A stretch of DNA of 10,754 nucleotides from Entamoeba invadens IP1 (taxonomy: Eukaryota; Evosea; Mastigamoebida; Endamoebidae). Positions 1 to 7,730 of the stretch are shown piece by piece. The notes under the pieces are model-generated. The model had not been told where the DNA came from and did not search any database. It was given only the letters and a program-made list of their open reading frames with translations. Both the position numbers and the translations under genes were made by a program. Position 1 is the stretch's first letter; every line of letters begins with the position of its first letter. The DNA lies in NCBI RefSeq assembly GCF_000330505.1, contig NW_004443672.1, positions 11,985-22,738 of the forward strand, written 5' to 3'.

Positions 1-85
1 AATGAAAGACATGATTGTTTTCCAATTATTACATTATAGTTAATTTTAACACGGAATCTACTGTAAGTGTATAGATAAATACATG

Positions 86-625
86 TTAATGTCTCTTTTC
101 AATGAGAGTCGACATATTGTTTATAAGAAAAATAAAAACCAATTGATCTGAAAAATTCCAAGGATCCATTTTTGTCCATTTTCTTTTTTGCTTTGTTTTC
201 AATATAACTTTTACAAAGCTCTTTGCCCAAATTTCTTTAAAAAAATCATGTTTTGTCGTTTCTTCAAAGTACTTTGTAAATAAGTCACAATTCGTCAGAG
301 CTATTTCCAGAATGTTTTTGAACAATGCCAAAGAACATTGGCTTTCCTGAAATGGTAGTTTATATGAAGCCATTAAAAAAATGAAGATGTCGACCGGATA
401 TTTTAGCTTGTTATAAAGGATGTTAATATTTGACTTATTTCTAACTTCTCCGAATTTAAAAACAACATCTTCGCAATCGACGGAATTATCTTGGTCATAT
501 TCGAAGTCATCTCATGCTTCTTTTTCCATTACTAATTACAAGATGAGTTCTACATTTAAAACTAAAAATATCTCAACCTTATTATTATTTTTGGAATCAA
601 AATCCTCTTTTTCTCTCCATTTTGA
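86..625 (-). pseudogene. Unrecognised decayed protein gene with two in-frame stops
   Basis: Read on the minus strand, one frame runs from 625 down to a TAA at 86-88. It is interrupted only by TAA (536-538) and TGA (512-514), and a TGA at 626-628 closes it upstream. The longest intact stretch that starts at a methionine is 95 residues (373 to 86). The frame stays open above that start for about 46 more codons, which include an acidic patch (DDFEYDQDNSVDCEDV) and then a mixed hydrophobic and charged region. The residue mix, with Trp, Cys, Gln and many charged residues, looks more protein-like than the surrounding F/L/Y/I/N/K noise. I do not recognise a family. There is no membrane-segment or signal-peptide pattern. 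It could be the tail of a host gene or of a transposon protein. That it is a real relic is inferred from composition and frame length only. Confidence 0.4.
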
Positions 626-876
626 TCAAAAAAACCATTTTTTAATCTTCTATGTTTTGTTTATTGTTTATTGAAAAAAAACATTGATTATTGAAAAGGT
701 GTTAAGCAGTATCAAACCAAATGAAAAGTCAAAATCATCCAATTGGTAAATAAGTGAGAATGGTATGTTTCAAATTGTCTTCGAAAATTAAAACCTGTGA
801 AAATAATTTACTAACAACAAATGAGGTTTTTTGAATTTTTAAAAAATAAAAAAAAATTATGAATTAAATTTAAATT
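626..876. other. A+T-rich spacer without recognised content
   Basis: Stops in all frames, A and T runs, and no repeat or gene signature. It separates the decayed open region at 86-625 from the first inverted-repeat arm at 877. Confidence 0.6.
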
Positions 877-902
877 ATAAACTGTTTTTCAAAACTCTGT
901 AC
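877..902 (+). repeat. Left terminal inverted repeat of 2-kb element
   Basis: Reads ATAAACTGTTTTTCAAAACT and then CTGTAC. It matches the reverse complement of 2860-2885 at 25 of 26 positions; the single difference is T against C at base 13. Confidence 0.7.
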
Positions 903-1130
903 TGGGACGCCCCGATTTTTCAGACAAATAATTTCTAAATAATTTTTCCTTTGCTTAACCCTCATTTTTTGTTCAAAATATTTACTCGAAAAAAACGAAA
1001 TAACGAACCTGACTTTTTTAAATTTTACTTGACAAATAAATCTTGCACCAAAAATTTAATTGAAAAATACAAAAAACAAACTTGGGATTAAAATTTTGAT
1101 TACCATAACACAAATTTTGCCAAAAATGAA

Positions 1131-1182
1131 AACACGACTTTTTAATTCAATATCCATGTTTACAGAATCACCAAGTCGTGTT
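1131..1182. repeat. 10-bp inverted repeat AACACGACTT / AAGTCGTGTT
   Basis: The arms 1131-1140 and 1173-1182 are perfect inverted copies around a 32-base loop. A third copy of AAGTCGTGTT lies at 2111-2120 in the same larger element. G+C-containing decamers repeating three times within 1 kb of such A+T-rich DNA point to element-internal structure rather than chance. Confidence 0.5.
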
Positions 1183-1352
1183 CTGGATAAAAATGAAAAG
1201 TACTAATGAGTAAAACAAGCATTGAGAGAAGATAAATTGGTTAAGGCTATACAATTGAAAAGTTTTTTTAATTTTTGACCTGTTTATTTTATTTAAGACT
1301 CTTTTGATTAATAACCTTGATTGTTTAAATGTTTGTTTTAAACTCCGGACAC

Positions 1353-1376
1353 AAAGTCCGACGTATTGGACTTTCG
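1353..1376. repeat. Small hairpin and inner arm pair AAAGTCCGAC
   Basis: Within 1353-1376, AAGTCC (1354-1359) and GGACTT (1368-1373) form a 6-bp stem with an 8-base loop. The decamer 1353-1362 is also the perfect inverse of 2438-2447, lying at similar distances from the two ends of the 2-kb element (476 and 438 bases). This suggests that long, diverged arms once extended this far. Confidence 0.45.
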
Positions 1377-1641
1377 GATTTGTTTTTCTGCTATTTTTTA
1401 AAATTTTTATTGAAATAATTAATGAATTATGTCAAGAAAAACGGGAAATGAGCTTAATGTTATGAGCATTTATAATTTTTATATTATTTTTGATGTGTTT
1501 TTTCTTCACTTATTTTATTTGTTTATCCCACAAAAACCTTCATTAAAACATTCATTGTTTTCACAAAATATAAATAAAGTAACCACTTTGTTTTGATAAG
1601 TAAAAATAGTTTTTTAGCATTAACAAAAATATTGTTTTTTG

Positions 1642-1677
1642 ATTATAATTGTTGTTTAACAAAACAATAATTATAAT
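1642..1677. repeat. A+T-rich hairpin, 16-bp stem
   Basis: ATTATAATTGTTGTTT (1642-1657) faces AAACAATAATTATAAT (1662-1677) over a loop of about 4 bases, with one mismatch. It is low in G+C, so chance formation is possible, but the match length is well above its surroundings. Confidence 0.4.
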
Positions 1678-2662
1678 ACATTTTATTATAATTGATAAAA
1701 AGTGTTCCATTTACAAATGTCATTATTGTTATATATTTTTGTGATGAAATGATCACAGAATTTGCTTTGTCTTTTCATGTCATTATTAAACAAATTCTAT
1801 AATAAATTAATAATGAAATGATTAAATATTATAAAAGTCAAATAAACACAAGTAATAATTGTTAATTTTTATTATATTATAAAAAAGTATTTTTTATTCC
1901 AATTAATATTTCTAATCACCTACATTTCATTTATAAAAACAAAATTAATCAATTATCATATATTTACATTTATATAATTAATATTTTAATATTTTCAACA
2001 TAACGATAATAAAAATTTTTTGTTACTTGTGGTGTTTTGATTAATTTCATGTGTTTCCATATAAAAATTCGATACACTTTTTAGTTTAATTTAATAATAG
2101 AATTATAATTAAGTCGTGTTTTTCGTTGTTATCGTAAAAATCAACGAATTGAAAAAAAAATAATTTTATTTTCATTTTTTTAAATGTTATAGTATTGATT
2201 AAATTTGCGATTTTTGTATAAAATTTGGGTATGAAATTAACTTTTCGTGTTTTATAAACCAAAATATTTCGTGATTTTGAAATAAGGAAATTGTAGTGTA
2301 AGTAGAAAATTAAAAATCAAAAAATAAAACGCAAAAAATCGAAATAAGGGAAAATAATGATAAGTAAAACAGGTATAAATTTCGAAATAATATATTAATA
2401 TCCCGAAAAACAAAAGAAAAAAATACTGTTATAACGTGTCGGACTTTATGGCCCAAGTTTATGTTATCGATGGCCATTTTTTAATTGTTGAAATAAACAA
2501 AAACTTATTATTAATTTAAGTGTTGTATCATTTGATGCAATAATGTCCTTCATTACATCATTAGTTTATCGTTATATTACGTTTATCTTATGTTTATTTG
2601 AAAGATAGAATTTTACTGACGTTTAGTCACAAAATAAACCACTAACCAAATAACGAACCTGG

Positions 2663-2708
2663 AAAATCGGGTAAGATTTACCCAATATTTGGGTGATTTC
2701 CCGATTTT
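2663..2708. repeat. Nested palindrome in right arm of 2-kb element
   Basis: The outer arms AAAATCGGG (2663-2671) and CCCGATTTT (2700-2708) are perfect inverses. Between them, ACCCAA and TTGGGT form a second 6-bp stem on a 3-base loop. The result is a two-tier hairpin with an asymmetric internal loop. It sits directly after AACGAACCTG (2652-2661), a sequence repeated in the left arm at 1002-1011. Confidence 0.5.
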
Positions 2709-2859
2709 TTGTTCAATAATTGAAACTGTATTGGTTTTTAAGGGTTTTAAACTGTGTACCGTTGTTGGTTCAGCAAAAAGGAAAATAAAAAATAAAACAA
2801 ATAAAAAATAGTAAATAACGGGAAACTAGGACAAAGGGTTTTTATAAATTTTGGAAACG

Positions 2860-2885
2860 GTACAGAGTTTTGGAAAACAGTTTAT
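2860..2885 (-). repeat. Right terminal inverted repeat of 2-kb element
   Basis: Inverted partner of 877-902. The inner part of the same motif also occurs inverted nearby: 2749-2763 (AAACTGTGTACCGTT) matches the reverse complement of 2856-2870 at 14 of 15 bases. The right end is therefore itself a small palindrome of about 120 bp. Confidence 0.7.
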
Positions 2886-3258
2886 GTAATTGTTTCGAAA
2901 CACGTTAGTAATTTTGTTTCCATTTTTGTTTAATAATTTATTACTATTATTAATTCAACTAACTAATATTTAAACATGTCGCAACTGTAAATTATACATG
3001 TTGGTATTTTTTCTTATCACAGTTGCATTTGCAAAATATTTTTTTATACCATGATGGAGTGATTTGGGTGAATATCCTTGGTCAGTGTTATAATAATATT
3101 CAAATGTTTACATCGACAAATTGTGATGATTGGAAAGACGAATGAAGTATACCAATACCGACTGGTATTTAAGTTACTTTTCAAATGATAATTGTGTATG
3201 ACGATGTTGGTACACAATAAATTGTTTATTTTTATTATATTTACAGTTAAATATAACA
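2886..3258. other. Non-coding stretch with one 8-bp inverted repeat
   Basis: GCAACTGT (2981-2988) and ACAGTTGC (3019-3026) are perfect inverses around 30 bases. The patch 3050-3190 has more G+C than its surroundings, but both strands are broken by stops and no protein family can be supported. Nothing else is seen here. Confidence 0.45.
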
Positions 3259-3368
3259 TATAACTGTAACACATTCTTTTTGTACTTCTTTTTTTAAGGT
3301 GAAGAGGAAAAATAACAACTTATTTAAAAGAAAGAAGTACAAAAAGAATATTTCAACAATAAGTTATA
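3259..3368. repeat. Long imperfect palindrome with 19-bp perfect arms
   Basis: ATTCTTTTTGTACTTCTTT (3273-3291) and its exact reverse complement (3331-3349) form a 19-bp perfect stem. It extends inward with one extra base, and outward to TATAACT (3259-3265) against AGTTATA (3362-3368). The whole 110-base unit can fold on itself, as in a small MITE or a strongly structured transcript. No flanking duplication could be assigned because of the A+T background. Confidence 0.6.
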
Positions 3369-3576
3369 GTAATTTCAACAGAACTAACAACTAAAATATG
3401 TTTTGACTTAATTGTTGATTTCTTATTTATAAATTTTAATGTTTTGTTATATTGATAAGTATGTTAAGTTAATAATTAAAATGTATTATACTTAGATTAT
3501 ACTTTAATACCTTAAATTAAAAATTATACATATGTATTTTTATTAATTTGACGTTTTTAACACTTAAAATAAAAGT
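3369..3576. other. A+T-rich spacer before the hAT element
   Basis: No open frame or recognisable site. At its right edge AACACTT (3559-3565) and AAGTGTT (3573-3579) form a 7-bp hairpin that abuts and overlaps the hAT target duplication. Confidence 0.5.
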
Positions 3577-3584
3577 GTTTTAAA
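3577..3584 (+). repeat. Left 8-bp target-site duplication of hAT element
   Basis: GTTTTAAA, matching GTTTAAAA at 6343-6350 in 7 of 8 positions. Eight bases is the standard duplication length for hAT insertions, and each copy directly abuts a CAGGG-type terminus. Confidence 0.6.
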
Positions 3585-3599
3585 CGGGGCTTTCAAAAT
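3585..3599 (+). repeat. Left terminal inverted repeat of hAT element
   Basis: CGGGGCTTTCAAAAT; 11 of 15 bases match the inverted right end. The second base, normally A in CAGGG-type hAT ends, is G here. This could be a decay mutation. Confidence 0.6.
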
Positions 3600-3983
3600 T
3601 TCAACCCTTCGTCCCCAAGTGGCAAGATTCGAAAACTGGATTACATTTAAATATAAATAAACAACCCAAAGACAAAATAATTTTACTTATACTTTAAATT
3701 ATTTTTAATTCGAAAAACACACAAAAACCAAAATAATAACAAAAATAAGACAAAATTACAACACAAAAAAAACAAAACCAAAAAATCTAAAAGCATTTTT
3801 TCACAATAATTACTAAATCCACTATTAACCAAATAAAAATTCAAACAAATAAAACTTGTTATTTTATGATATTTATTAATATAATTATTATTTTATTCAG
3901 TTGAAACTATACAGACACACAAAAAATGATTCTTTAACCATTCAACTACAAAGCTCAAAATTAGTTTATTAAATAGTTTTTTC

Positions 3984-5880
3984 TTATATACAACCATTAC
4001 CATTCACTCTTTCATCTATTATTATCATCCTTTCTTTGTTGGTTTGTTCGGATGATGGATATTATGTAGCAGCTTTTAATATAAAAAACCCAGACTCACA
4101 AAGAGCGGATGTGGGCGATATACTCCTCAAATAAACTAACATTTCTTTCAATTTTGGACAGTCTTTTAAATTATCCTTATAATCATCCATATTTAAATAA
4201 ACATGTTCCGACCACAATTTGAATTTATTGTTCTGTTGTTCCGCGATTTTTATGTCAATGAATTTATGTCTTTTTTCGGTTAACATGGGATCGTTTCTTA
4301 TTTTTTTCAATTTCACTTTGATACTCTATAAATTCAGAATTGGATTTTTTTTCCCTACCACATATTCATCAAATTCAGTAGTGAAATTACACGTGTTATT
4401 TAAAGGTTCTTCTTTACTTTCTTCTTTGCCGAGAAATGGGTCGAAAACTTGATCATTTGAATCTCTATTTTTTGAACAACTTTTACAAACAGATGAAAAC
4501 CTTACTTTTAATAAATTTCTTAAAGTTCTGACAATTTTCACCATAAATTGTATATCTATTGGGTGCGCGTTTGAAGCCTCTAACCTCGAAAGAAGACTGA
4601 ATAAATTACTTTAAATTTCAAACTGAATTTTTTTTACAAATTATCGATAAATAAATTAACTTCTTTAAAACACCTGAAAATTAGCGAATTTTTTCTTTGA
4701 ATTTTTTACACAAATTTTCAATTTGACCGAGTGTATCAAGTAAAAACGCGATTTTACCAATTACTTCATCATTGTACAGACACTCGACACAATCTTTAAC
4801 TGTCAGTCATTCACTTATTTTTTTGTTTGGGTTACAAAGTTAATGATTATTTAAAAAACGAATTATATCCCATTTATGCACGTAAATCCATTCAAATACA
4901 TTTTCCATTGAAGTCCACCGAGTTACACAATACTTTGGTGGTTTACACTGGTATTTGACATAAAAGTTTTTATTAAGATATACAAAATCACATATATTAG
5001 ATACAAAGTCGACTATTCTGTCGACTTTTTCCAAATTGAAAAAAAGTTATGCACTCTCCAAGACATAACTCTGTTCGATGGCAAAACACCAAACTGTCAT
5101 AGTAATAAAAGGAGATCGAGGATGTTTAATCAGTTGAATGTTTCTTGCCCGTTTTCGTATTTCATTCGAGTACCCATGTTTTTCCCCATACAATTAGACC
5201 CACCATCCGTAACACTGGCACTCAGTTTAATCATATAGATACCTCCATCATTTAAAACCTTTTTTATCAAAGTTGCCAATTTGTCGCCAGAAGCTTTATT
5301 GTTATAAACAACCAAGTCGAATAGACGGTTGATTATTGTCATATCATCAATGACAAACAGAACATAAAAAACATACCAACTGTTTCTATACAACGTATAC
5401 TCATCAGATATGATTGACATTCGGCACGACTTAGCGGCCAAATTTTTTAAACTAACCATTTCCTTGTCGTAATATTCTTGGCTTTTTTGATTCAAATTAT
5501 TTTCAGATAAATGAGTGTGTTGCATAATATCTAATCTAAACTTTTCAATTGCTTCAACTGCATTATCAATATTCTGTTTTACAGAAGAAGACTTACTTAA
5601 AAAATTGTGTATGATCATCACAAATCCAATTTTTGTTGACAATATATACGCCCTGATAAATCAAGTCGTTGTTTATATTTTCATCAATGCCTTTTTGTTG
5701 TTTGACACAATTTGGTTCTATAATAGTCGTTTGATGTTTGAGTTTTTCAACGTTTTCTCCGATATGGAATGTTTCAATTAATTGATTTTTATTGTTAATC
5801 TATTTCGGTTTAAAATAAAACGAGTGCTCTTCAAATTGGTTTTCTACGTAAGAATGAGTGACAAATTTATTTCACAAAAT
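3984..5880 (-). pseudogene. hAT transposase pseudogene (BED / DUF4371-like type)
   Basis: A hAT transposase would cut and paste the element through an RNase H-like fold. Reading down the minus strand: a possible BED-finger trace (about 5880-5810); an N-terminal stretch (5799-5661); a frameshift; then 5660-5133, with SIISDEYT (first catalytic-type Asp codon 5405-5403) and VTDGGSN (second Asp 5207-5205). Another frameshift leads to 5132-4681, which contains VWCFAIEQ and VTRWTSMENV, typical of the TRW region. A third shift leads to 4610-3984, ending in the dimerisation signature PTSALCESGF (4115-4086), where families usually show PTSAxxERxFS. In-frame stops are TAA 5047-5049, TAA 4840-4842, TGA 4807-4809, TAA 4681-4683, TAG 4326-4328 and TAA 4062-4064. 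The order and spacing of the motifs are those of a full-length enzyme, so this is decay rather than truncation. Family assignment is firm; the subfamily is tentative. Confidence 0.85.
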
Positions 5881-6327
5881 ACATATATACCATCTTTTTA
5901 TATGGTCAACCTACTCTAATAAATAATTGGTGTTCCAATTATTAAAATAATCACACCTTCCAGTAGAAGTGTTCATACATTTTTATTAAGTTCTTGAAGA
6001 AATAAAAAACAATAGTAATTTACCACAAGACTTTATTTTTAATATTTTTATTTTTGCTTTTCATGATTATGTTTATTGTAAATAATAACTTTATAGTTTC
6101 AAATTGAGCTTTGTTTTGGAACACAAAAAAATTGCCTTTATTAAAATTGTTTTATATTGCAAATAGAATAAATACCAACTTGAAAAAAATCCAACAAAAA
6201 TACGATAAGACAAATTAAAACATTTCTTTTTTTTCAAACCTTTAATTACAATAGCCATCAAAAAGTTTATTTTAAATTTTCTGAAACAATTATCTAATAA
6301 AAATCAACCCTTGTCTTTTTAACTTTG

Positions 6328-6342
6328 TTTTAAAAAGCCCTG
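6328..6342 (-). repeat. Right terminal inverted repeat of hAT element
   Basis: TTTTAAAAAGCCCTG, the inverse of CAGGGCTTTTTAAAA. It carries the conventional CAGGG terminus and is followed at once by the 8-bp duplication. Confidence 0.65.
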
Positions 6343-6350
6343 GTTTAAAA
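6343..6350 (+). repeat. Right 8-bp target-site duplication of hAT element
   Basis: GTTTAAAA, one base different from GTTTTAAA at 3577-3584. Confidence 0.6.
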
Positions 6351-6389
6351 GCACCTGATTTTAAATTGACTTTTTTAACTACAGGGGGA

Positions 6390-6415
6390 TAAAAACGGTT
6401 TCCGTCTTTTTAATC
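6390..6415 (+). repeat. Small hairpin followed by T tract
   Basis: ACGG (6395-6398) pairs with CCGT (6402-6405) across a TTT loop, and the flanking A run pairs with the following T run after one bulged C. This resembles a terminator shape but sits at the outer edge of the next inverted repeat in a eukaryotic context. I give it no function. Confidence 0.25.
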
Positions 6416-6585
6416 GCTTCCACTTGATTTTATGGATTTGAATAATATTAATATGATAAAATGAATGGTACTGTTTTCCATGAAGGCTGAATATGCCCTG
6501 TGGAGAATTTTCTGTCTAAGGTGGTAATTTGTATTATAATTTTATTATTTATTACAATTAGATCGATAAGAAGCGATTAAAAAGA
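6405..6585. mobile_element. 181-bp MITE-like unit with 16-bp perfect inverted ends
   Basis: TCTTTTTAATCGCTTC (6405-6420) and its exact reverse complement (6570-6585) bound 149 bases. These include a patch of higher G+C around 6468-6525. The arms contain ATCGCTTC, which is unlikely to recur inverted by chance in this background. The interior has no open frame of note. The size and perfect arms fit a short non-autonomous DNA transposon; no clear target duplication is seen. Confidence 0.45.
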
Positions 6586-6844
6586 AGAAGCAATTTTTTA
6601 TTTTCCCTATACATATTTTTGTTTTGATTTGTTTTTACTGAAATATTTATCTAAATTTCAATAATTTTATTTTTTGCTTGTGTATTATTGTGTACATAGT
6701 ATAAACTTTAAAAAACAGGATAATTATTTAATAAACTAAAAATTTTTTAATTTTTAAATTACTTAAATATGTTCATTGGTATTATAAGTGTTAATATAAT
6801 ACATATTATTGCTATTATTAATAACAATTGTTAAATAAAAAATA

Positions 6845-6989
6845 TTATATATATTAGGCTTCGCACCGAGATTTTTATAATGAAAAATTTATATTAAAAT
6901 ATGCTTATAAAATGGGATAGAAAATTTAACCCGTTTCCTAGCGTTTTTTTGATACAAATATTTAATTATAATAAGCCTAATATATATAA
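6845..6989. mobile_element. Short mariner-like deletion derivative (MITE-like)
   Basis: A perfect 17-bp inverted repeat (6845-6861 and 6973-6989) ends in TTAGGCTT / AAGCCTAA. Read outward, each arm is TA followed by TTAGG. This fits TA-duplicating mariner elements, several of whose subfamilies begin TTAGG. The TTAGG-bounded core is 6854-6980, about 127 bp. Only 8 bases of the ends are not simple TA repeats, so family placement is tentative. The interior left side (CGCACCGAG) is unusually G+C-rich. Confidence 0.45.
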
Positions 6990-7695
6990 ATAACAACTTT
7001 TAATAAATTTGTTTTTAACATTATATGACAAGTTACATAAATATAGTAATATGTCAAATAATATACTAAAGTGTAGACAAATAATGAATTGTTTTTTAAA
7101 TATATTTTTAACTTATTACACAACTTTTTAAAATTGAATTATTAATATTTAAATTAAATTAACTATAATATTATAATTATTGAAAAGTAAGCTTTCATTA
7201 TAATGACTATGATGACTGTAAGAAAGTTCAACTTAATATTAACTTATTTAATATAAAATTTGAACAACAATACAACAACAAACTAACCTAAAATGAATAA
7301 ATAATCTAAATAATCTTTTTGAAACGAAATTGTATAAATTGTATACAGATAGCGGAAAAACTAGGGACTGAACTAATTTTAGCTATTGAATATTAAGCGG
7401 ATTTTATACAATAAAACGGGCAAATATATAAATAAATGTGTAATTTTCTTATTATTTGGTCTTAAAAACGGTTATTTTTCGGGATAAAATATGAATGTGT
7501 TGTATAAAGTATGACTGAACAACAGATTAATGTGAGTTATAATAGTAAGTTTATTATTATTAATTATTGTTTAATCATTAAATATTATTCTTTTGTCCAA
7601 CCTTGTTTAATTTCAACACAATCATTCAAATAATACACTTATTCATTTTATCATAAATACCATTGTAGTTTTCTTTACTCATTCGGTTAATTTGA
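6990..7695. other. Long A+T-rich non-coding stretch
   Basis: No open frame above noise. The patch 7345-7490 has more G+C and shares the 12-mer TTTTTCGGGATA (about 7476-7487) with the inverted strand of the 2-kb element near 2400. It may be a fragment of that element family. Confidence 0.4.
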
Positions 7696-7730
7696 TGAGT
7701 CGTTTTTCGTTGAGCATTAAAAGCGACTCA
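7696..7730. repeat. Compact hairpin with 12-bp stem
   Basis: TGAGTCGTTTTT (7696-7707) pairs fully with AAAAGCGACTCA (7719-7730) over an 11-base loop, with one G·T (G·U in RNA) pair. The G+C-rich base of the stem stands out locally. TTGATGAGTCG just upstream resembles part of a hammerhead core, but the required GAAA after the second stem is absent, so no ribozyme is called. Confidence 0.45.

Larger units (their letters stand above)
877..2885. mobile_element. Putative 2-kb non-autonomous DNA element with terminal inverted repeats
   Basis: The ends 877-902 and 2860-2885 are inverted copies of one another, 25 of 26 bases matching, and not low-complexity (core ccAAAACTCTGTAC). Taking the TIR to begin AACTG, both ends are flanked by TA (878-879 and 2883-2884), as expected of Tc1/mariner-type insertions; TA is common here, so this is weak support. 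Collinear inner pairs extend the arms: 948-960 with 2767-2781 (CCTTTGCTTAACC-like) and 1353-1362 with 2438-2447 (AAAGTCCGAC, perfect). No open reading frame resembles a transposase, so the element would depend on an enzyme made elsewhere. The middle (about 1400-2330) is A+T-rich and unremarkable. It may be one large MITE or foldback element, or several nested ones. Confidence 0.55.
3585..6342 (-). mobile_element. Complete but dead hAT-family DNA transposon
   Basis: A 2,758-bp unit whose termini (CGGGGCTTTCAAAAT on the left, the reverse complement of CAGGGCTTTTTAAAA on the right) match at 11 of 15 bases. It is flanked by a near-perfect 8-bp duplication and contains a transposase relic in the expected place and orientation. 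Size, CAGGG-type ends and duplication length all fit autonomous hAT elements. TCAACCCTT recurs in direct orientation near both ends (3601-3609 and 6304-6312), and hAT elements often carry subterminal repeats bound by their transposase. About 460 bases of A+T-rich leader lie between the N-terminal relic and the right end. The coding part is broken by several frameshifts and stops, so it cannot make an enzyme. Confidence 0.75.

Noticed and set aside
420..674. 84-codon plus-strand open frame
   Set aside because: Lies opposite the more protein-like minus-strand frame at 86-625; Ser/Phe/Leu-rich complement shadow.
3044..3274. 76-codon minus-strand open frame, and on the plus strand a GEYPWSVL stretch reminiscent of trypsin-like proteases
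   Set aside because: The plus-strand match is eight residues followed by two stops, with no disulphide, His or GDSGG region. The minus frame has no recognisable motif.
4219..4452. Plus-strand open frame of 77 codons
   Set aside because: Antisense shadow of the hAT transposase relic.
5515..5781. Plus-strand open frame of 88 codons
   Set aside because: Antisense shadow of the N-terminal part of the hAT transposase relic.
6382..6501. Second hAT-like end pair (CAGGGGGAT … GCCCTG)
   Set aside because: The inverted match is only about 5 bases and the flanking octamers do not match.
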